Source: Streptomyces rhizoryzae (GTDB taxonomy: Bacteria; Actinomycetota; Actinomycetes; Streptomycetales; Streptomycetaceae). From it: a DNA stretch of 64,000 nucleotides. The translations under genes were made by a program, and so were the position numbers. Of this stretch, positions 36,951 through 45,612 are shown piece after piece. The notes below the pieces were generated by a model. That model was not told where the DNA came from, ran no database searches, and saw only the letters and a program-made list of their open reading frames with translations. The stretch lies in the NCBI RefSeq assembly GCF_023155275.1, contig NZ_JALMUV010000001.1:310001-374000 (forward strand). The letters run 5' to 3'. Numbering within the stretch: position 1 is the first letter of the stretch; every line of letters starts with the position of its first letter.

Positions 36951-37207
36951 ATCACGCCGATACCCTGGTCGCCGCAGAGCGGGAACATCTCCCGCTCCGC
37001 TTTCTCCTCGCTGCTTCCGGCGCTGTACCCATGGGCCGTGTCGGAGAAGTTGACGCCGCTCTCAAGGGCCTGCTTGATGATGTCCCGGCTGGCGTCCGCG
37101 CCCAGCGACCAGGGCTCGCCACCCCGGTCCGGCTCGCCGAAGCTCATGCAGCCCAGGGTGATGGCGGAGACTTCCAGTCCGGTCGTCCCGAGTTTGATGT
37201 AGCGCAC
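36951..37207 (-). pseudogene. Aldo/keto reductase with internal deletion
   Basis: GTG 37207 opens a typical AKR N-terminus (MRYIKLGTTGLEVSAITLGC) up to the catalytic HGYSAGSSEE at about residue 67. The frame then jumps directly to KAEREMFPLCGDQGIGVI, which in intact enzymes lies about 100 residues further on. The central barrel and all C-terminal parts after this are missing, and the frame continues into the remnant at 36472-36900. It is a broken gene. Confidence 0.8.
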
Positions 37208-37236
37208 GCTTCCGAACCCAGGAGTTGGAGTGCGCT

Positions 37237-37575
37237 CTAACGCACATACGTCTCGGTCCGGGATTCGGAGGCGTGGGGCATGTGCGCCCTGTCAGGTTGC
37301 GACCCGGGAGTGGGGTCTTCGGCGTCCGCGCGGTCCAGGCTTCGCAGGGCCAGCATGCCGCCGACGCCCGGTATGGCTGACAGCAGGAGGTGCCGCCTGG
37401 TGGAGCGGGCGTCGCGCCAGGTGGCGATGACACCGTAGAGCCAGGCGAAACCGTGGATCGGGCCGGTCAGTGCGGCGACGGTGCGGGCGTCCAGGGTGGC
37501 CATGTTCGTCAAGAGCGTGGCGAGGGTGATCAGTTCAATCATGGCGCTGATGCGCAGCGGCTTTCGGTTGGCCAT
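37237..37575 (-). CDS. DUF3817-type membrane protein
   Basis: The 112-residue product has three membrane segments: ISAMIELITLATLLTNMA, GPIHGFAWLYGVIATW and the LLLSAIPGVGGMLALR segment, the DUF3817 pattern. The C-terminal 30 residues are polar and variable. It is 7 bp downstream of another small membrane protein gene in the same direction, so they are probably co-transcribed. Confidence 0.8.
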   Translation of the reverse strand: MANRKPLRISAMIELITLATLLTNMATLDARTVAALTGPIHGFAWLYGVIATWRDARSTRRHLLLSAIPGVGGMLALRSLDRADAEDPTPGSQPDRAHMPHASESRTETYVR

Positions 37576-37582
37576 GTCTCTT

Positions 37583-38053
37583 TCACGCTCCGGTGGTCGA
37601 GCCGGGACGGATGATCATCAGTACCGTGACCGTGGCCCACAGCAGGTTGAAGACCCCGGTGAGCATCGCCAGTTGAGCGGTGGCTGCCCGGTGGAGCCGG
37701 GGCTCGGCCGTCGTTCCGGTGAGGGCTGTGAGGAGGGTCTGTTGGCGGGGCAGGACCAGCAGGCCCAGCACCAGGGCGGCGGCGGCCGTCAGGAAGATGG
37801 AGGCGATCAGCCAGGGGCTGCCCAGGACGTGCATCAGGCTTGCCGTGGCGAATCCGAACACGGGGACGGCGACTCCGATCTGCGCGTAGACGCGGCAGAT
37901 CCGGTTCAGGAACCGCACACCCGCGAGGGTCCCGTCGTCCGGGGCTGAGGCAGCTCGGCGGACCGCCGCGGGGAACATGCTGGCGGCGACGGTCACAGGG
38001 CCGACGGCGATGATGGCCGCCAGGACGTGGAGAGCGAGCACGAGCTTGGTCAT
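37583..38053 (-). CDS. Small integral membrane protein
   Basis: ATG 38053 gives 156 residues with four membrane helices (starting LVLALHVLAAIIAVGPVTVAA), resembling DUF2269-type proteins in pattern. There is no strong ribosome site; a longer frame would start upstream at 38101. It is first in a two-gene unit with the DUF3817 gene. Function unknown. The 296 bases to its right hold the divergent promoters with the AraC gene. Confidence 0.7.
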   Translation of the reverse strand: MTKLVLALHVLAAIIAVGPVTVAASMFPAAVRRAASAPDDGTLAGVRFLNRICRVYAQIGVAVPVFGFATASLMHVLGSPWLIASIFLTAAAALVLGLLVLPRQQTLLTALTGTTAEPRLHRAATAQLAMLTGVFNLLWATVTVLMIIRPGSTTGA

Positions 38054-38349
38054 CGGGCCGTGCCCCCACTGCGGCGAAGCAGGGCATCGGGCAAGGAGCA
38101 ACGGAGCAGGGGCGGCATCTGGGTAAGCCTTCTCACATGTTGGCGGGAAGCGGTGGGGTGTTGGCGGGAAGCGCTGGAGTCCTGACGGAGGAACTTCCGA
38201 CTTCGGAGCCTAGGAACGGAGAGTGGGCGACTCCCAGCGGCTGGATCGACAGAATTCACCGGATTCTCGCCAACCCTTTGACCCGCACCCTCGCGATCCG
38301 TATGACAGACAGGGTGGTTGGGGGTCCGTCCGTAATTGAGGAGTACTAG

Positions 38350-39303
38350 GTGCACACCGTCGCGGTACTGGCGCTGGAGCAGGTCATCCCGTTCGACCTG
38401 TCCACGCCCTTGGAGGTGTTCGCCCGGGTCCGGCTGCCGGACGGGCGCCGCCCCTACCAGGTGCGCGTGTGCGGACCCAGCGCGCAGATCCCGGCAGCCG
38501 GATTCGAGATCACCGCCCCCTGGGGCCTGGAGGGGCTCGCCGACGCCGACACCGTGATCGTCCCCGGTCGGGCGGAGGGCGCTCCCCGACCGGGCGAGGA
38601 GGTACTGGAGGCAATGCGCGCGGCGGCGGCCCGGGGCACCAGGATCGCCTCGATCTGCGTCGGCGCCTTCGACCTCGCCATGACCGGGCTGCTCGACGGA
38701 CTGGCGGCGACCACGCATTGGGTTGCCGCCCCCGAGCTGGCCCAGCGCTTCCCCGCGGTCGAGGTGCGCCCCGACGTCCTCTACGTCGACAACGGGCAGC
38801 TGCTCACCTCCGCAGGGGCCTCCGCGGGGCTCGACCTGTGCCTGCACATGATCCGCCGCGACTTCGGCTCCGCGGTGGCCGCCGACGCGGCCCGGCTGGC
38901 GGTCACCCCGTTGGAGCGTGAAGGGGGTCAGGCACAGTTCATCGTCCACCACCAGCCGCCGGTCCCCCAGGGCTCCGCACTCGAACCGGTGCTCGCCTGG
39001 GTGGAGGACCATCTCGGTGAGGAGCTGACGCTCGGCCTCATGGCCCGGCACAGCGGCATGAGCGAGCGCACCTTCATGCGCCGGTTCCGTGAGCAGACCG
39101 GCACCACGCCGGTGCAGTGGCTGCTGCGGGCCCGGGTGCGACGGGCTCAGTTCCTCCTGGAGAACACCGACCATTCCATCGACCGGATCGCCGACCAGGC
39201 AGGTTTCGGTTCCCCGACTGCCTTCCGCGAGCGCTTCAAGCGGGTCGCCGGCACCACCCCGCACAGCTACCGCGCGGCCTTCCGGGGCAAGGAGCACACC
39301 TGA
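38350..39303 (+). CDS. AraC-family regulator with DJ-1/PfpI-like N-domain
   Basis: The 317-residue product from GTG 38350 has a class I glutamine-amidotransferase-like N-terminal domain (residues 1 to about 185, with RIASICVGAFDLAMTGLLDG, Cys in the nucleophile-elbow position) and a C-terminal double HTH (SGMSERTFMRRFREQTG and AGFGSPTAFRERF). GlxA-type regulators have this layout. It lies upstream of a DJ-1-like gene, which may be its target. Confidence 0.9.
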   Translation: MHTVAVLALEQVIPFDLSTPLEVFARVRLPDGRRPYQVRVCGPSAQIPAAGFEITAPWGLEGLADADTVIVPGRAEGAPRPGEEVLEAMRAAAARGTRIASICVGAFDLAMTGLLDGLAATTHWVAAPELAQRFPAVEVRPDVLYVDNGQLLTSAGASAGLDLCLHMIRRDFGSAVAADAARLAVTPLEREGGQAQFIVHHQPPVPQGSALEPVLAWVEDHLGEELTLGLMARHSGMSERTFMRRFREQTGTTPVQWLLRARVRRAQFLLENTDHSIDRIADQAGFGSPTAFRERFKRVAGTTPHSYRAAFRGKEHT

Positions 39304-39463
39304 GGCCGGAAGCGGCCGGCGAGCAGCTCCCAGAACGGCTCACGACTCGTGGCGGGATCCCGTTGGAATGTGTCATGGGAGCCCATCTTCACTGCGCTCA
39401 CAGGCTTCTAGCCTGAGGCGAAGCCGGCGACCGCCGGCCTCTTCCCTACTGAAAGCCACTCAC

Positions 39464-40144
39464 ATGCACGTCCAGATCGTGTTGTTCGACGGGTTCGACC
39501 CCCTTGACGCCATCGCACCGTTCGAGGTCCTCCATGCCGGCGGCACTGCCTCCGGGGGAGCCGTCAGCGTGGAGCTGGTCAGCGCCGAGGGCCCGCGTGA
39601 GGTCGTCAGCGGCACCGGCGGCCTGTCGCTGCGCACCACCGGCACCCTCGACCCCCATCGCCCCGGAGTCGTCCTCGTCCCCGGCGCCTCCGGACGCGTC
39701 GGCAACCCCGATGAGGCCCCGGACGCCGAAGGCGACGCCGCGCAGGAGGACACCATCCCGGTCCGGTTGGCCCGCGCGCTGGACACCGAGCTGGCAGGGC
39801 TGCTGAAGGCCGCCATGGAGGACGAGCGGATCACGATGGCGACGGTCTGCGGCGGCGCGCTCGTCCTGGCCATGGCCGGCCTTCTCCAAGATCGTCACGC
39901 CACGACCCATCACATGGGCATGGACCTGCTGGACGCGACCGGGGCCCACGCCGTGCGTGCGCGCGTCGTCGACGACGGCGACCTGGTCACCGCCGCCGGG
40001 GTCACCTCCGGGCTCGACCTCGGCCTGTACCTGCTGGAACGCGAAGTGGGTCCGCAGATCGCCCACGCCGTCGAGGGGTTGTTCGCACACGAGCGCCGCG
40101 GTACCACCTGGCGCCCCGGCGGGATCGAACCCACCGCATTCTGA
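39464..40144 (+). CDS. DJ-1/PfpI family protein
   Basis: The 226-residue product from ATG 39464 has the DJ-1 fold start (VQIVLFDGFDPLDAIAPFEV) and the nucleophile-elbow segment MATVCGGALVLAMAGLL with the conserved Cys, then HATTHH. Family members are isonitrile hydratases, glyoxalases or regulators without a DNA-binding part. It is 160 bp after the AraC/GlxA-like gene and shares its N-domain fold, suggesting a duplicated sensor/enzyme pair. Confidence 0.88.
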   Translation: MHVQIVLFDGFDPLDAIAPFEVLHAGGTASGGAVSVELVSAEGPREVVSGTGGLSLRTTGTLDPHRPGVVLVPGASGRVGNPDEAPDAEGDAAQEDTIPVRLARALDTELAGLLKAAMEDERITMATVCGGALVLAMAGLLQDRHATTHHMGMDLLDATGAHAVRARVVDDGDLVTAAGVTSGLDLGLYLLEREVGPQIAHAVEGLFAHERRGTTWRPGGIEPTAF

Positions 40145-40188
40145 CCCCGGCACCGTCCCGCCCCTCACAAGCAAGGAAGAGCTCTTTC

Positions 40189-40527
40189 ATGTCCACCGGA
40201 ATCGAAGGTGTTTGGGACCTGACCATCGCCACGCCCATAGGGCGGATGCGACCCGCCGTCGAACTGCGCACGCACAATGGACAGTTGGTCGGCACCGCCC
40301 GCGGCACGGGCGAGGAGCTGCCGCTCAAGGACGTCAGCCTCGACGGTGATCAGCTGACCTGGAAGCAGTCCATCACCCGCCCGATGCGCCTCGACCTGAG
40401 CTTTACCGTCACCGTCAACGGCGACACGCTCACCGGTACCTCCAAGGCGGGTCGCCTCCCGTCCTCGAAGGTCACCGGCCGACGCCGCCCGGACGATGCC
40501 GGCGACGCCGCCGAGCCGGCACGATGA
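40189..40527 (+). CDS. Small conserved beta-rich protein
   Basis: The 112-residue soluble protein opens MSTGIEGVWDLTIATPIG and alternates short strands with turns (LTWKQSITRPMRLDLSF, DTLTGTSKAGRLPSSKV), like a lipocalin-type half barrel. Similar small proteins are common in actinobacteria without known role. It overlaps the next gene by ATGA and follows the DJ-1 gene by 44 bp, so the three are probably one operon. Confidence 0.75.
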   Translation: MSTGIEGVWDLTIATPIGRMRPAVELRTHNGQLVGTARGTGEELPLKDVSLDGDQLTWKQSITRPMRLDLSFTVTVNGDTLTGTSKAGRLPSSKVTGRRRPDDAGDAAEPAR

Positions 40528-41129
40528 CGACCACACGCGCCGCGCCTGCGGCCACTGCTGCGGCGGCAGCAGGCGCCCCCACCTTGGTGTTCCTGGCCGC
40601 AAACTGGCTCGGCGGTCTACGGCCGGCTGCTGTCGCCGCAGCGGTGACCGCCCTGCTCGTCCTCGCATGGCGGGTGCGCGCCCGGCGGCAGATCCGGCAC
40701 GCGGTCGTCGGAGCCCTGCTCGCGACGGCCTGCGCGGCCGCGGCCGCCTGGACGGGACAGGCGCGGGGGTTCTTCCTGGTCCCGATGGTGATTCCGGCTG
40801 TCGCGACGGCGGCGTGTCTGCTGTCTCTCGCGGCCGGCCGCCCCCTGGCCGGTCTGATTGCGAACAAGATCGTGGGTGGCCCACCCGGATGGCGTTCGCA
40901 CCGGGCGCTGTACCGCTTCTATGCGGTATCGACGGTGGTGATCGCGATCGTGAGTTTCGCGAGCCTGGCCGCGCAGGTGGCTCTCTACAGCTGGAGCAAC
41001 GTCGCCTGGTTGGGGATCCTCCACATCGTCATGGGACCGTCGTGGGCTGCTATCACCGCACTCTCCCTCCTGCTGGCGCGCAGGAGGGTCACCGGGGAAC
41101 GGAACGCCGCCACGGCCGACGCCCGCTGA
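40524..41129 (+). CDS. DUF3159-type membrane protein
   Basis: The 201-residue product has six hydrophobic segments and the family pattern of GRPLAGLIANKIVGGPPGWRS with the later ALYRFY segment. ATG 40524 overlaps the upstream stop. It ends the DJ-1 operon, followed by two hairpins. Function unknown. Confidence 0.8.
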   Translation: MTTTRAAPAATAAAAAGAPTLVFLAANWLGGLRPAAVAAAVTALLVLAWRVRARRQIRHAVVGALLATACAAAAAWTGQARGFFLVPMVIPAVATAACLLSLAAGRPLAGLIANKIVGGPPGWRSHRALYRFYAVSTVVIAIVSFASLAAQVALYSWSNVAWLGILHIVMGPSWAAITALSLLLARRRVTGERNAATADAR

Positions 41130-41161
41130 CGCCCCGTCCGATCGACCGAAGGCTGATGACG

Positions 41162-41199
41162 CGGGCGTTCAGCGGAGTTTCGCCCCCGCCGAACGCCCG
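41162..41199. terminator. Hairpin CGGGCGTTC/GAACGCCCG
   Basis: A perfect 9-bp stem (41162-41170 with 41191-41199) lies between convergent genes, 33 bp after the DUF3159 stop. Confidence 0.45.
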
Positions 41200-41217
41200 A
41201 CGACTGATCCGGCAGCC

Positions 41218-41252
41218 GGCCCCTTCCCGTGCGACGGTGCGGGAAAGGGGCC
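41218..41252. terminator. Bidirectional hairpin GGCCCCTTCCCG/CGGGAAAGGGGCC
   Basis: A 12-bp stem with one bulged base and a 10-base loop (41218-41229 with 41240-41252) sits midway between the convergent DUF3159 and XRE genes. It is the better terminator candidate of the two. Confidence 0.65.
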
Positions 41253-41339
41253 GTGTCGGTGCGCTGCTCGTTCTTGCACGATGCCGGAGGGATCGTACGA
41301 GCCCTTCGGTTCCCCGGTGAGCGCTGAGGCCAAGTCGCC

Positions 41340-42221
41340 CTATCGCTGCGGGCCTTCGATGGTGTCCGGCTGGTCAGCGACGTGTGGGGAGTGGGCTTGG
41401 CGCCGGGTGGCGTGGAGGGAGCCGAGCAGGTGGAGGGAGTGGGCGCTGGGGCTGCCCGGTTCGGCGTGGTAGATGACGAGTTGCTGGCCGGGTGCCTCGC
41501 GTACGTCGAACGCCTGGTAGGTGAGAGTGAGCGGGCCGACGTCCGGGTGGAGGAGGTGTTTGGCGTCCCGCGTCTTGCCTCGCACGGTGTGGGACTGCCA
41601 CAGGCGTGCGAAGTCCGTGCTGTGCTCGGCGAGGGTGCGGACGAGTGCGCGCAGCCGCGGGTTGTCCGGTTCGAAGCCGGTCGCCTCGCGGAGGTTGGCG
41701 ACGGTGGCCTGTGCTGCCCGGTTCCAGTCCGTGTAGAAGGTGGGGCCCGCGGGGTCGAGGAAGGTCATGCGGGCGAGGTTGTCCGCCGGGGTGAACTCCG
41801 AGTAGAGGGCTTGGGCCAGCGCGTTGACCGCGAGGAGGTCGAGGGTTCGGTTCATGACGAAGGCCGGGGTGTCGGGGTAGCCGTCCATCAGCTGTCGCAA
41901 GGCGGGGCTGACCCGCCCGGCGGAGTGGGACGAGGGCCGGTCGCCGGGCACGGCCCCGGCCAGCCGGTACAGGTGCGTCCTGGCGTCCTCGTCGAGGTGC
42001 AGCGCGTGGCTGAGGGCGTCGATCACCTGGGGTGAGGGGTTGCGTTCGCGGCCCTGTTCGAGGCGGGTGTAGTAGTCGGCGTTCACTCCCGCCAGGACGG
42101 CGACCTCCTCGCGGCGCAGGCCGGCGACTCTGCGGGTCCCGTGGCTCGGCATGCCGACGTCGTGCGGGCGCAGGGCGGCGCGGCGTGCGCGCAGGAAGTC
42201 CCCCAGGCGGTTGTCGTCCAT
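41340..42221 (-). CDS. XRE-family regulator with MmyB-like ligand domain
   Basis: The 293-residue protein has an N-terminal HTH (GLRREEVAVLAGVNADYYTRLEQGR, about residues 33-58) and a C-terminal MmyB-like PAS-type ligand domain (WNRAAQATVANLREATG). This family often binds fatty acids and regulates an adjacent SDR or reductase gene. The divergent SDR at 42541 fits, and a 29-bp perfect palindrome lies 28 bp upstream of the start. Confidence 0.9.
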   Translation of the reverse strand: MDDNRLGDFLRARRAALRPHDVGMPSHGTRRVAGLRREEVAVLAGVNADYYTRLEQGRERNPSPQVIDALSHALHLDEDARTHLYRLAGAVPGDRPSSHSAGRVSPALRQLMDGYPDTPAFVMNRTLDLLAVNALAQALYSEFTPADNLARMTFLDPAGPTFYTDWNRAAQATVANLREATGFEPDNPRLRALVRTLAEHSTDFARLWQSHTVRGKTRDAKHLLHPDVGPLTLTYQAFDVREAPGQQLVIYHAEPGSPSAHSLHLLGSLHATRRQAHSPHVADQPDTIEGPQR

Positions 42222-42249
42222 GGCCTCAGGCTAGGCGGCGCGCCGCTCC

Positions 42250-42278
42250 GCTGCCTGGGTGTGGCACACCCAGGCAGC
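42250..42278. promoter_or_regulatory. 29-bp perfect palindrome upstream of XRE regulator
   Basis: GCTGCCTGGGTGTG (42250-42263) and CACACCCAGGCAGC (42265-42278) flank a single central base. The dyad is perfect over 14 bp per arm and lies 28 bp before the XRE start codon. It is a strong candidate operator for XRE autoregulation and for the divergent SDR. Confidence 0.7.
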
Positions 42279-42540
42279 ATGCGGCCTGGTCGGCCGCCGC
42301 TGGCCTGCGCAGACTCGGTGGAGCGGGAAGGACCGCACCGTTCGAGGAGAAGGGGCCGCCAGGGCCACGGTCGAGGACGGCCACGTGGCTGCGGTCGGCA
42401 TGCGGATGACCGCGGAGTCGTCGTAGCGGGCCGGGCAGCAGCTGCTCCGGTCCGGGAGACCGACTCCTTGGAGGACGGACCGACTGGCCCCAGGCAGCGG
42501 TCGGCGACTCACCTGACAACGCACCGGGAGGACCGTACCC

Positions 42541-43299
42541 ATGACCGAACGACGACTTGAGGGCAAGGTGGCCCTGATCACGGGCGCGACCGGGGGCATC
42601 GGTGCGGCGACCGCCGGGCTCTTCGCCCGGGAAGGCGCCCGGCTGGTGATCACCGACGTCGCCCAGGAACCCCTCCAGAAGCTGGCGCGGCGCATCGAGG
42701 CGGGTGGCGCGGAGGTGGTCGCCGCCCGCCTCGATGTCTCCTCCGCCCGGGAGTGGGACGCGGTGACGGCCCTCGTGCGCGACCGTTTCGGAGTGCTGGA
42801 CGTGCTGGTGAACCTCGCCGGAATCGTGGACTGGCCGGGGATCGAGGACACGCAGGAGAAGGCGTGGGACCACGTCATCGACGTGAACCAGAAGGGCACG
42901 TGGCTCGGTATGAAGGCGGCGATGCCGCTGCTGCGGGCGAGCGGCAACGCTTCGGTGATCAACACCTCGTCCGTCCTCGGCCTGGTGGGCAGCGGCGCTG
43001 CCGCGGCCTACCAGGCATCGAAGGGGGCTGTCCGCCTGCTGAGCAAGACGGCCGCGGTCGAGTACGCCCGGCAGGGCGTACGCGTCAACTCGATACACCC
43101 CGGGGTGATCGCCACGCCGATGATCCAGGAGCTCCTGGACGAGCAGGGCGACCGGCAGCCGGACATCCGGCGCACCCCCATGCGCCGGGCCGGCCGCGCC
43201 GATGAGGTCGCCCCCGCGATCCTCTTCCTCGCCTGCGACGACTCCTCCTTCGTCACCGGCTCGGAACTCGTCGTCGACGGCGGCCTCACCGCACACTGA
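42541..43299 (+). CDS. Short-chain dehydrogenase/reductase
   Basis: The 252-residue classical SDR has TGATGGIGAATA for cofactor binding, NLAGIVD, the catalytic Ser (INTSSVLG), YxxxK in AAYQASKGAV, and ends with GSELVVDGGLTAH. The Asp after the second strand (ITDV) favours NAD. Substrate unknown. It is divergent from the XRE regulator across a 319-base region that holds the palindrome at 42250 and no gene. Confidence 0.92.
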   Translation: MTERRLEGKVALITGATGGIGAATAGLFAREGARLVITDVAQEPLQKLARRIEAGGAEVVAARLDVSSAREWDAVTALVRDRFGVLDVLVNLAGIVDWPGIEDTQEKAWDHVIDVNQKGTWLGMKAAMPLLRASGNASVINTSSVLGLVGSGAAAAYQASKGAVRLLSKTAAVEYARQGVRVNSIHPGVIATPMIQELLDEQGDRQPDIRRTPMRRAGRADEVAPAILFLACDDSSFVTGSELVVDGGLTAH

Positions 43300-43321
43300 G
43301 CAACCCGCCCGCCGGGCGCTC

Positions 43322-43456
43322 ACGACGCCTTCGCGGGGAGGACCGCCCTCGTCACCGGGGCCGCGCGCGGCGTGGGCAAGGAGACCGTGGCACTGCTCCA
43401 CGCCCGCGGCGCCCGCGTCGTCGCCGTCGGCCTGCGCCCCGACGTCGCGCGAGCGA
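43322..43456 (+). pseudogene. N-terminal fragment of a second SDR
   Basis: The translated frame reads FAGRTALVTGAARGVGKETV, followed by ALLHARGARVVAVGLRPD, a clear SDR Rossmann start, then stops matching the family just before the TetR promoter. No start codon with a ribosome site is visible. It is a truncated remnant next to the intact SDR. Confidence 0.7.
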
Positions 43457-43494
43457 ACCGGTCAATCCAGCGCGAAACAGGCAATCCCGCTCGG

Positions 43495-43513
43495 CGAACA
43501 TGTTCGTTACGAT
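43495..43513 (+). promoter_or_regulatory. Operator CGAACATGTTCG with overlapping -10 for TetR gene
   Basis: CGAACATGTTCG (43495-43506) is a perfect 12-bp palindrome. TACGAT (43508-43513) is a likely -10 box only 6 bp before ATG 43520, so the mRNA may be leaderless. The same CGAAC-N2-GTTCGTTACG element recurs before the TetX-like gene. Confidence 0.7.
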
Positions 43514-43519
43514 CGGGTG

Positions 43520-44215
43520 ATGACTGTAGGAAAAGAGCCGATCAGCCGCCGGAACCGTCCGGCGAAGCCCGCCCTGTCACGGCGCTGGATCGTGGACACC
43601 GCCGTGCGGATCATGCGGGCGGAGGGCCTGGGGAAGGTCACGATGCGTCGCCTGGCGCAGGAGCTGGACACCGGCCCGGCATCGCTGTACGTCTACGTCG
43701 CCAACACCGCCGAGTTGCACGCGGCCGTTCTGGATTCCCTGCTCGGCGAGGTCGACCTGACCGGGCGGGACGGCGGTGGGGACTGGCGCGAGCAGCTCCG
43801 TGCCGTGATGACGTCGTACACCCAGGTGCTGTTCGAGCACCCGCAGCTCGCGCGGGCCGCACTCGTCGCCCGCCCGAGCGGCGAGAACTACCTGCGTCTG
43901 GTGGAGCGCGTCCTCGATCTCCTCTCACAAAGCGGCGCCGGCCGCGAACAGGTCGCCTGGGGGGTGGACAAACTGCTCCAGGATGCGACAGCCACTGCCG
44001 CCGAGCACTCCACCCGTGAGCACGACCCCGCCTCCGAGGGCGACTGGAACGCCACCGTGCGTGCCCTGCACGCCGTGGACCCCGCCACGCATCCGGCGAT
44101 CGCCGCACACATGCCCGCGCTGATCGGCGGCTCGGTGCCGGACAGGGTCCGCTGGAGTTTCGACGTCCTCGTCAACGGCATCACGCACACACCTGTCCCG
44201 GGCGCAGGGGGCTGA
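43520..44215 (+). CDS. TetR-family regulator (TetR class C-terminal type)
   Basis: ATG 43520 gives 231 residues (GTG 43517 possible). The HTH (VTMRRLAQELDTGPASLYVYVANTAEL) and the C-terminal domain resemble the TetR/AcrR group that pairs with drug-modifying or export genes. There is no Shine-Dalgarno; the -10 is so close that leaderless translation is likely. It shares operator sequence with the TetX-like gene downstream. Confidence 0.88.
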   Translation: MTVGKEPISRRNRPAKPALSRRWIVDTAVRIMRAEGLGKVTMRRLAQELDTGPASLYVYVANTAELHAAVLDSLLGEVDLTGRDGGGDWREQLRAVMTSYTQVLFEHPQLARAALVARPSGENYLRLVERVLDLLSQSGAGREQVAWGVDKLLQDATATAAEHSTREHDPASEGDWNATVRALHAVDPATHPAIAAHMPALIGGSVPDRVRWSFDVLVNGITHTPVPGAGG

Positions 44216-44296
44216 GCCCGGTGCGGGGGCCCGTCTGACCGCGGAGGCCACCAGGAGACACGGAAGTCCTCCGCGCCGCCTGCCGCCACCCCGGAC

Positions 44297-44330
44297 CGAA
44301 CTTGTTCGTAGCGAACGCGTTCGTTACGGT
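44297..44330 (+). promoter_or_regulatory. Double CGAAC-N2-GTTCG operator before TetX-like gene
   Basis: CGAACTTGTTCG (44297-44308) and CGAACGCGTTCG (44312-44323) lie 15 bp apart; the second is followed by TTACGGT with a -10-like TACGGT (44325-44330), as at 43507. These match the element upstream of the TetR gene, so one repressor should control both transcripts. Confidence 0.7.
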
Positions 44331-44455
44331 GGCGGCAGCGGCCGGGGCACCCCTTGCCGCCCCGCCGTCCATGCCTGCCCGGCAAGGAGCCTTGCGGCGT
44401 CGGCGGCGATGACTCGGCGCACCGAGGTATTCCCCTACTGCTTCCGGAGGCCCCC

Positions 44456-45598
44456 TTGAGCACCAGCCATTTCCCGATAGTGATCATCGGCGCAGGGCTG
44501 GGCGGCCTGACCGCCGCCCGCGTCCTGCACGTCAACGGCATCGAGTCGGCGGTCTTCGAGTGGGAGGCGTCGGCGGCGGCCCGTACGCAGGGCGGGATGC
44601 TCGACATCCACGAAACCAACGGGCAGAAGGCCCTGCACGCCGCCGGCCTCCACGACGACTTCCTCAAGATCGTCCACGAGGGTGGTCAGGCCATGCGCCT
44701 GCTCGGCCCCGACGGCACGGTGCACGTGGCCGAGGAGGACGACGGCACCGGCGGCCGGCCGGAGGTGGACCGCGGCGACCTGCGTGACCTGCTGCTGGGC
44801 TCCCTGCCCGACGGCACGATCCACTGGGGCCGTAAGGTCACCGGGGCCCGGGCGCTGGGCGGCGGGCGTCATGAGGTGACGTTCGCCGACGGCTCGGCCC
44901 TCACCACGGATCTCCTGATCGGCGCGGACGGCGCCTGGTCCCGGATCAGGCCGCTGGTCTCCAGCGCCTGGCCCGCCTACACCGGTATCTCCTTCGTCGA
45001 GACCGACCTGTTCGACGCCGACACCCGCCACCCGCGCAGCGCCGCGGTCATCGGCGGCGGGTTCTTCCTCGCCCTGGGGCACGAGCGCGGTGTCCTCGCG
45101 CACCGGGAGAGCGACGGCAGTCTCCACGTCTACACCGCGCTCAAGGCCGACGAAGGCTGGCTGGACACGGTCGACTTCACCGACCAGGTCGCCGCCAAGG
45201 CCGCGGTCCTGGCCCACTTCGAGGGCTGGGACGAGAGCCTTCGCGCCCTGGTCGCCGACGCGGACACGATCACCCCACGCCGTATCCACGCCCTGCCCGT
45301 CGGGCACCGCTGGGACCCCGTACCGGGCGTGACGCTGCTCGGTGACGCCGCCCACGTGATGTCCCCCTTCGCCGGGGAGGGCGCCAACCTCGCCATGGTC
45401 GACGGCGCCGAACTCGCCCTGGCCATCGCCTCCCACCCCGGCGACACCGCCGCCGCCCTGGCCGCGTACGAGGAGGCCCTCTTCCCGCGCAGCGAGGAGT
45501 CCGCCGCCGAGTCCGCCGCCAACCTGGAGGCGATGTTCGGCGAGCGGGGCCTGGAGCAGATGGTCGCCTTCTCCACGTCCGGCCCGGCAGCCCAGTGA
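44456..45598 (+). CDS. FAD-dependent monooxygenase, TetX-like
   Basis: TTG 44456, with CGGAGG five bases upstream, gives 380 residues. It has the FAD motif IIGAGLGGLTAARVL, a GGMLDIHETNGQKAL segment close to the GGTLDLHKGSGQEAM of TetX, DGAWS, and the second FAD motif GDAAHVMSPFAGEGANLAM. TetX hydroxylates and inactivates tetracyclines; this protein belongs to the same family, but substrate is not proven. It is under a TetR-type operator pair and followed by an alpha/beta hydrolase. Confidence 0.88.
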   Translation: MSTSHFPIVIIGAGLGGLTAARVLHVNGIESAVFEWEASAAARTQGGMLDIHETNGQKALHAAGLHDDFLKIVHEGGQAMRLLGPDGTVHVAEEDDGTGGRPEVDRGDLRDLLLGSLPDGTIHWGRKVTGARALGGGRHEVTFADGSALTTDLLIGADGAWSRIRPLVSSAWPAYTGISFVETDLFDADTRHPRSAAVIGGGFFLALGHERGVLAHRESDGSLHVYTALKADEGWLDTVDFTDQVAAKAAVLAHFEGWDESLRALVADADTITPRRIHALPVGHRWDPVPGVTLLGDAAHVMSPFAGEGANLAMVDGAELALAIASHPGDTAAALAAYEEALFPRSEESAAESAANLEAMFGERGLEQMVAFSTSGPAAQ

Positions 45599-45612
45599 GG
45601 CCCGCCCCGACG

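Noticed and set aside
39423..39438. GCCGGC hairpin before the DJ-1-like gene
   Set aside because: Six-bp GC arms are expected by chance here and it lies upstream of, not after, a gene.
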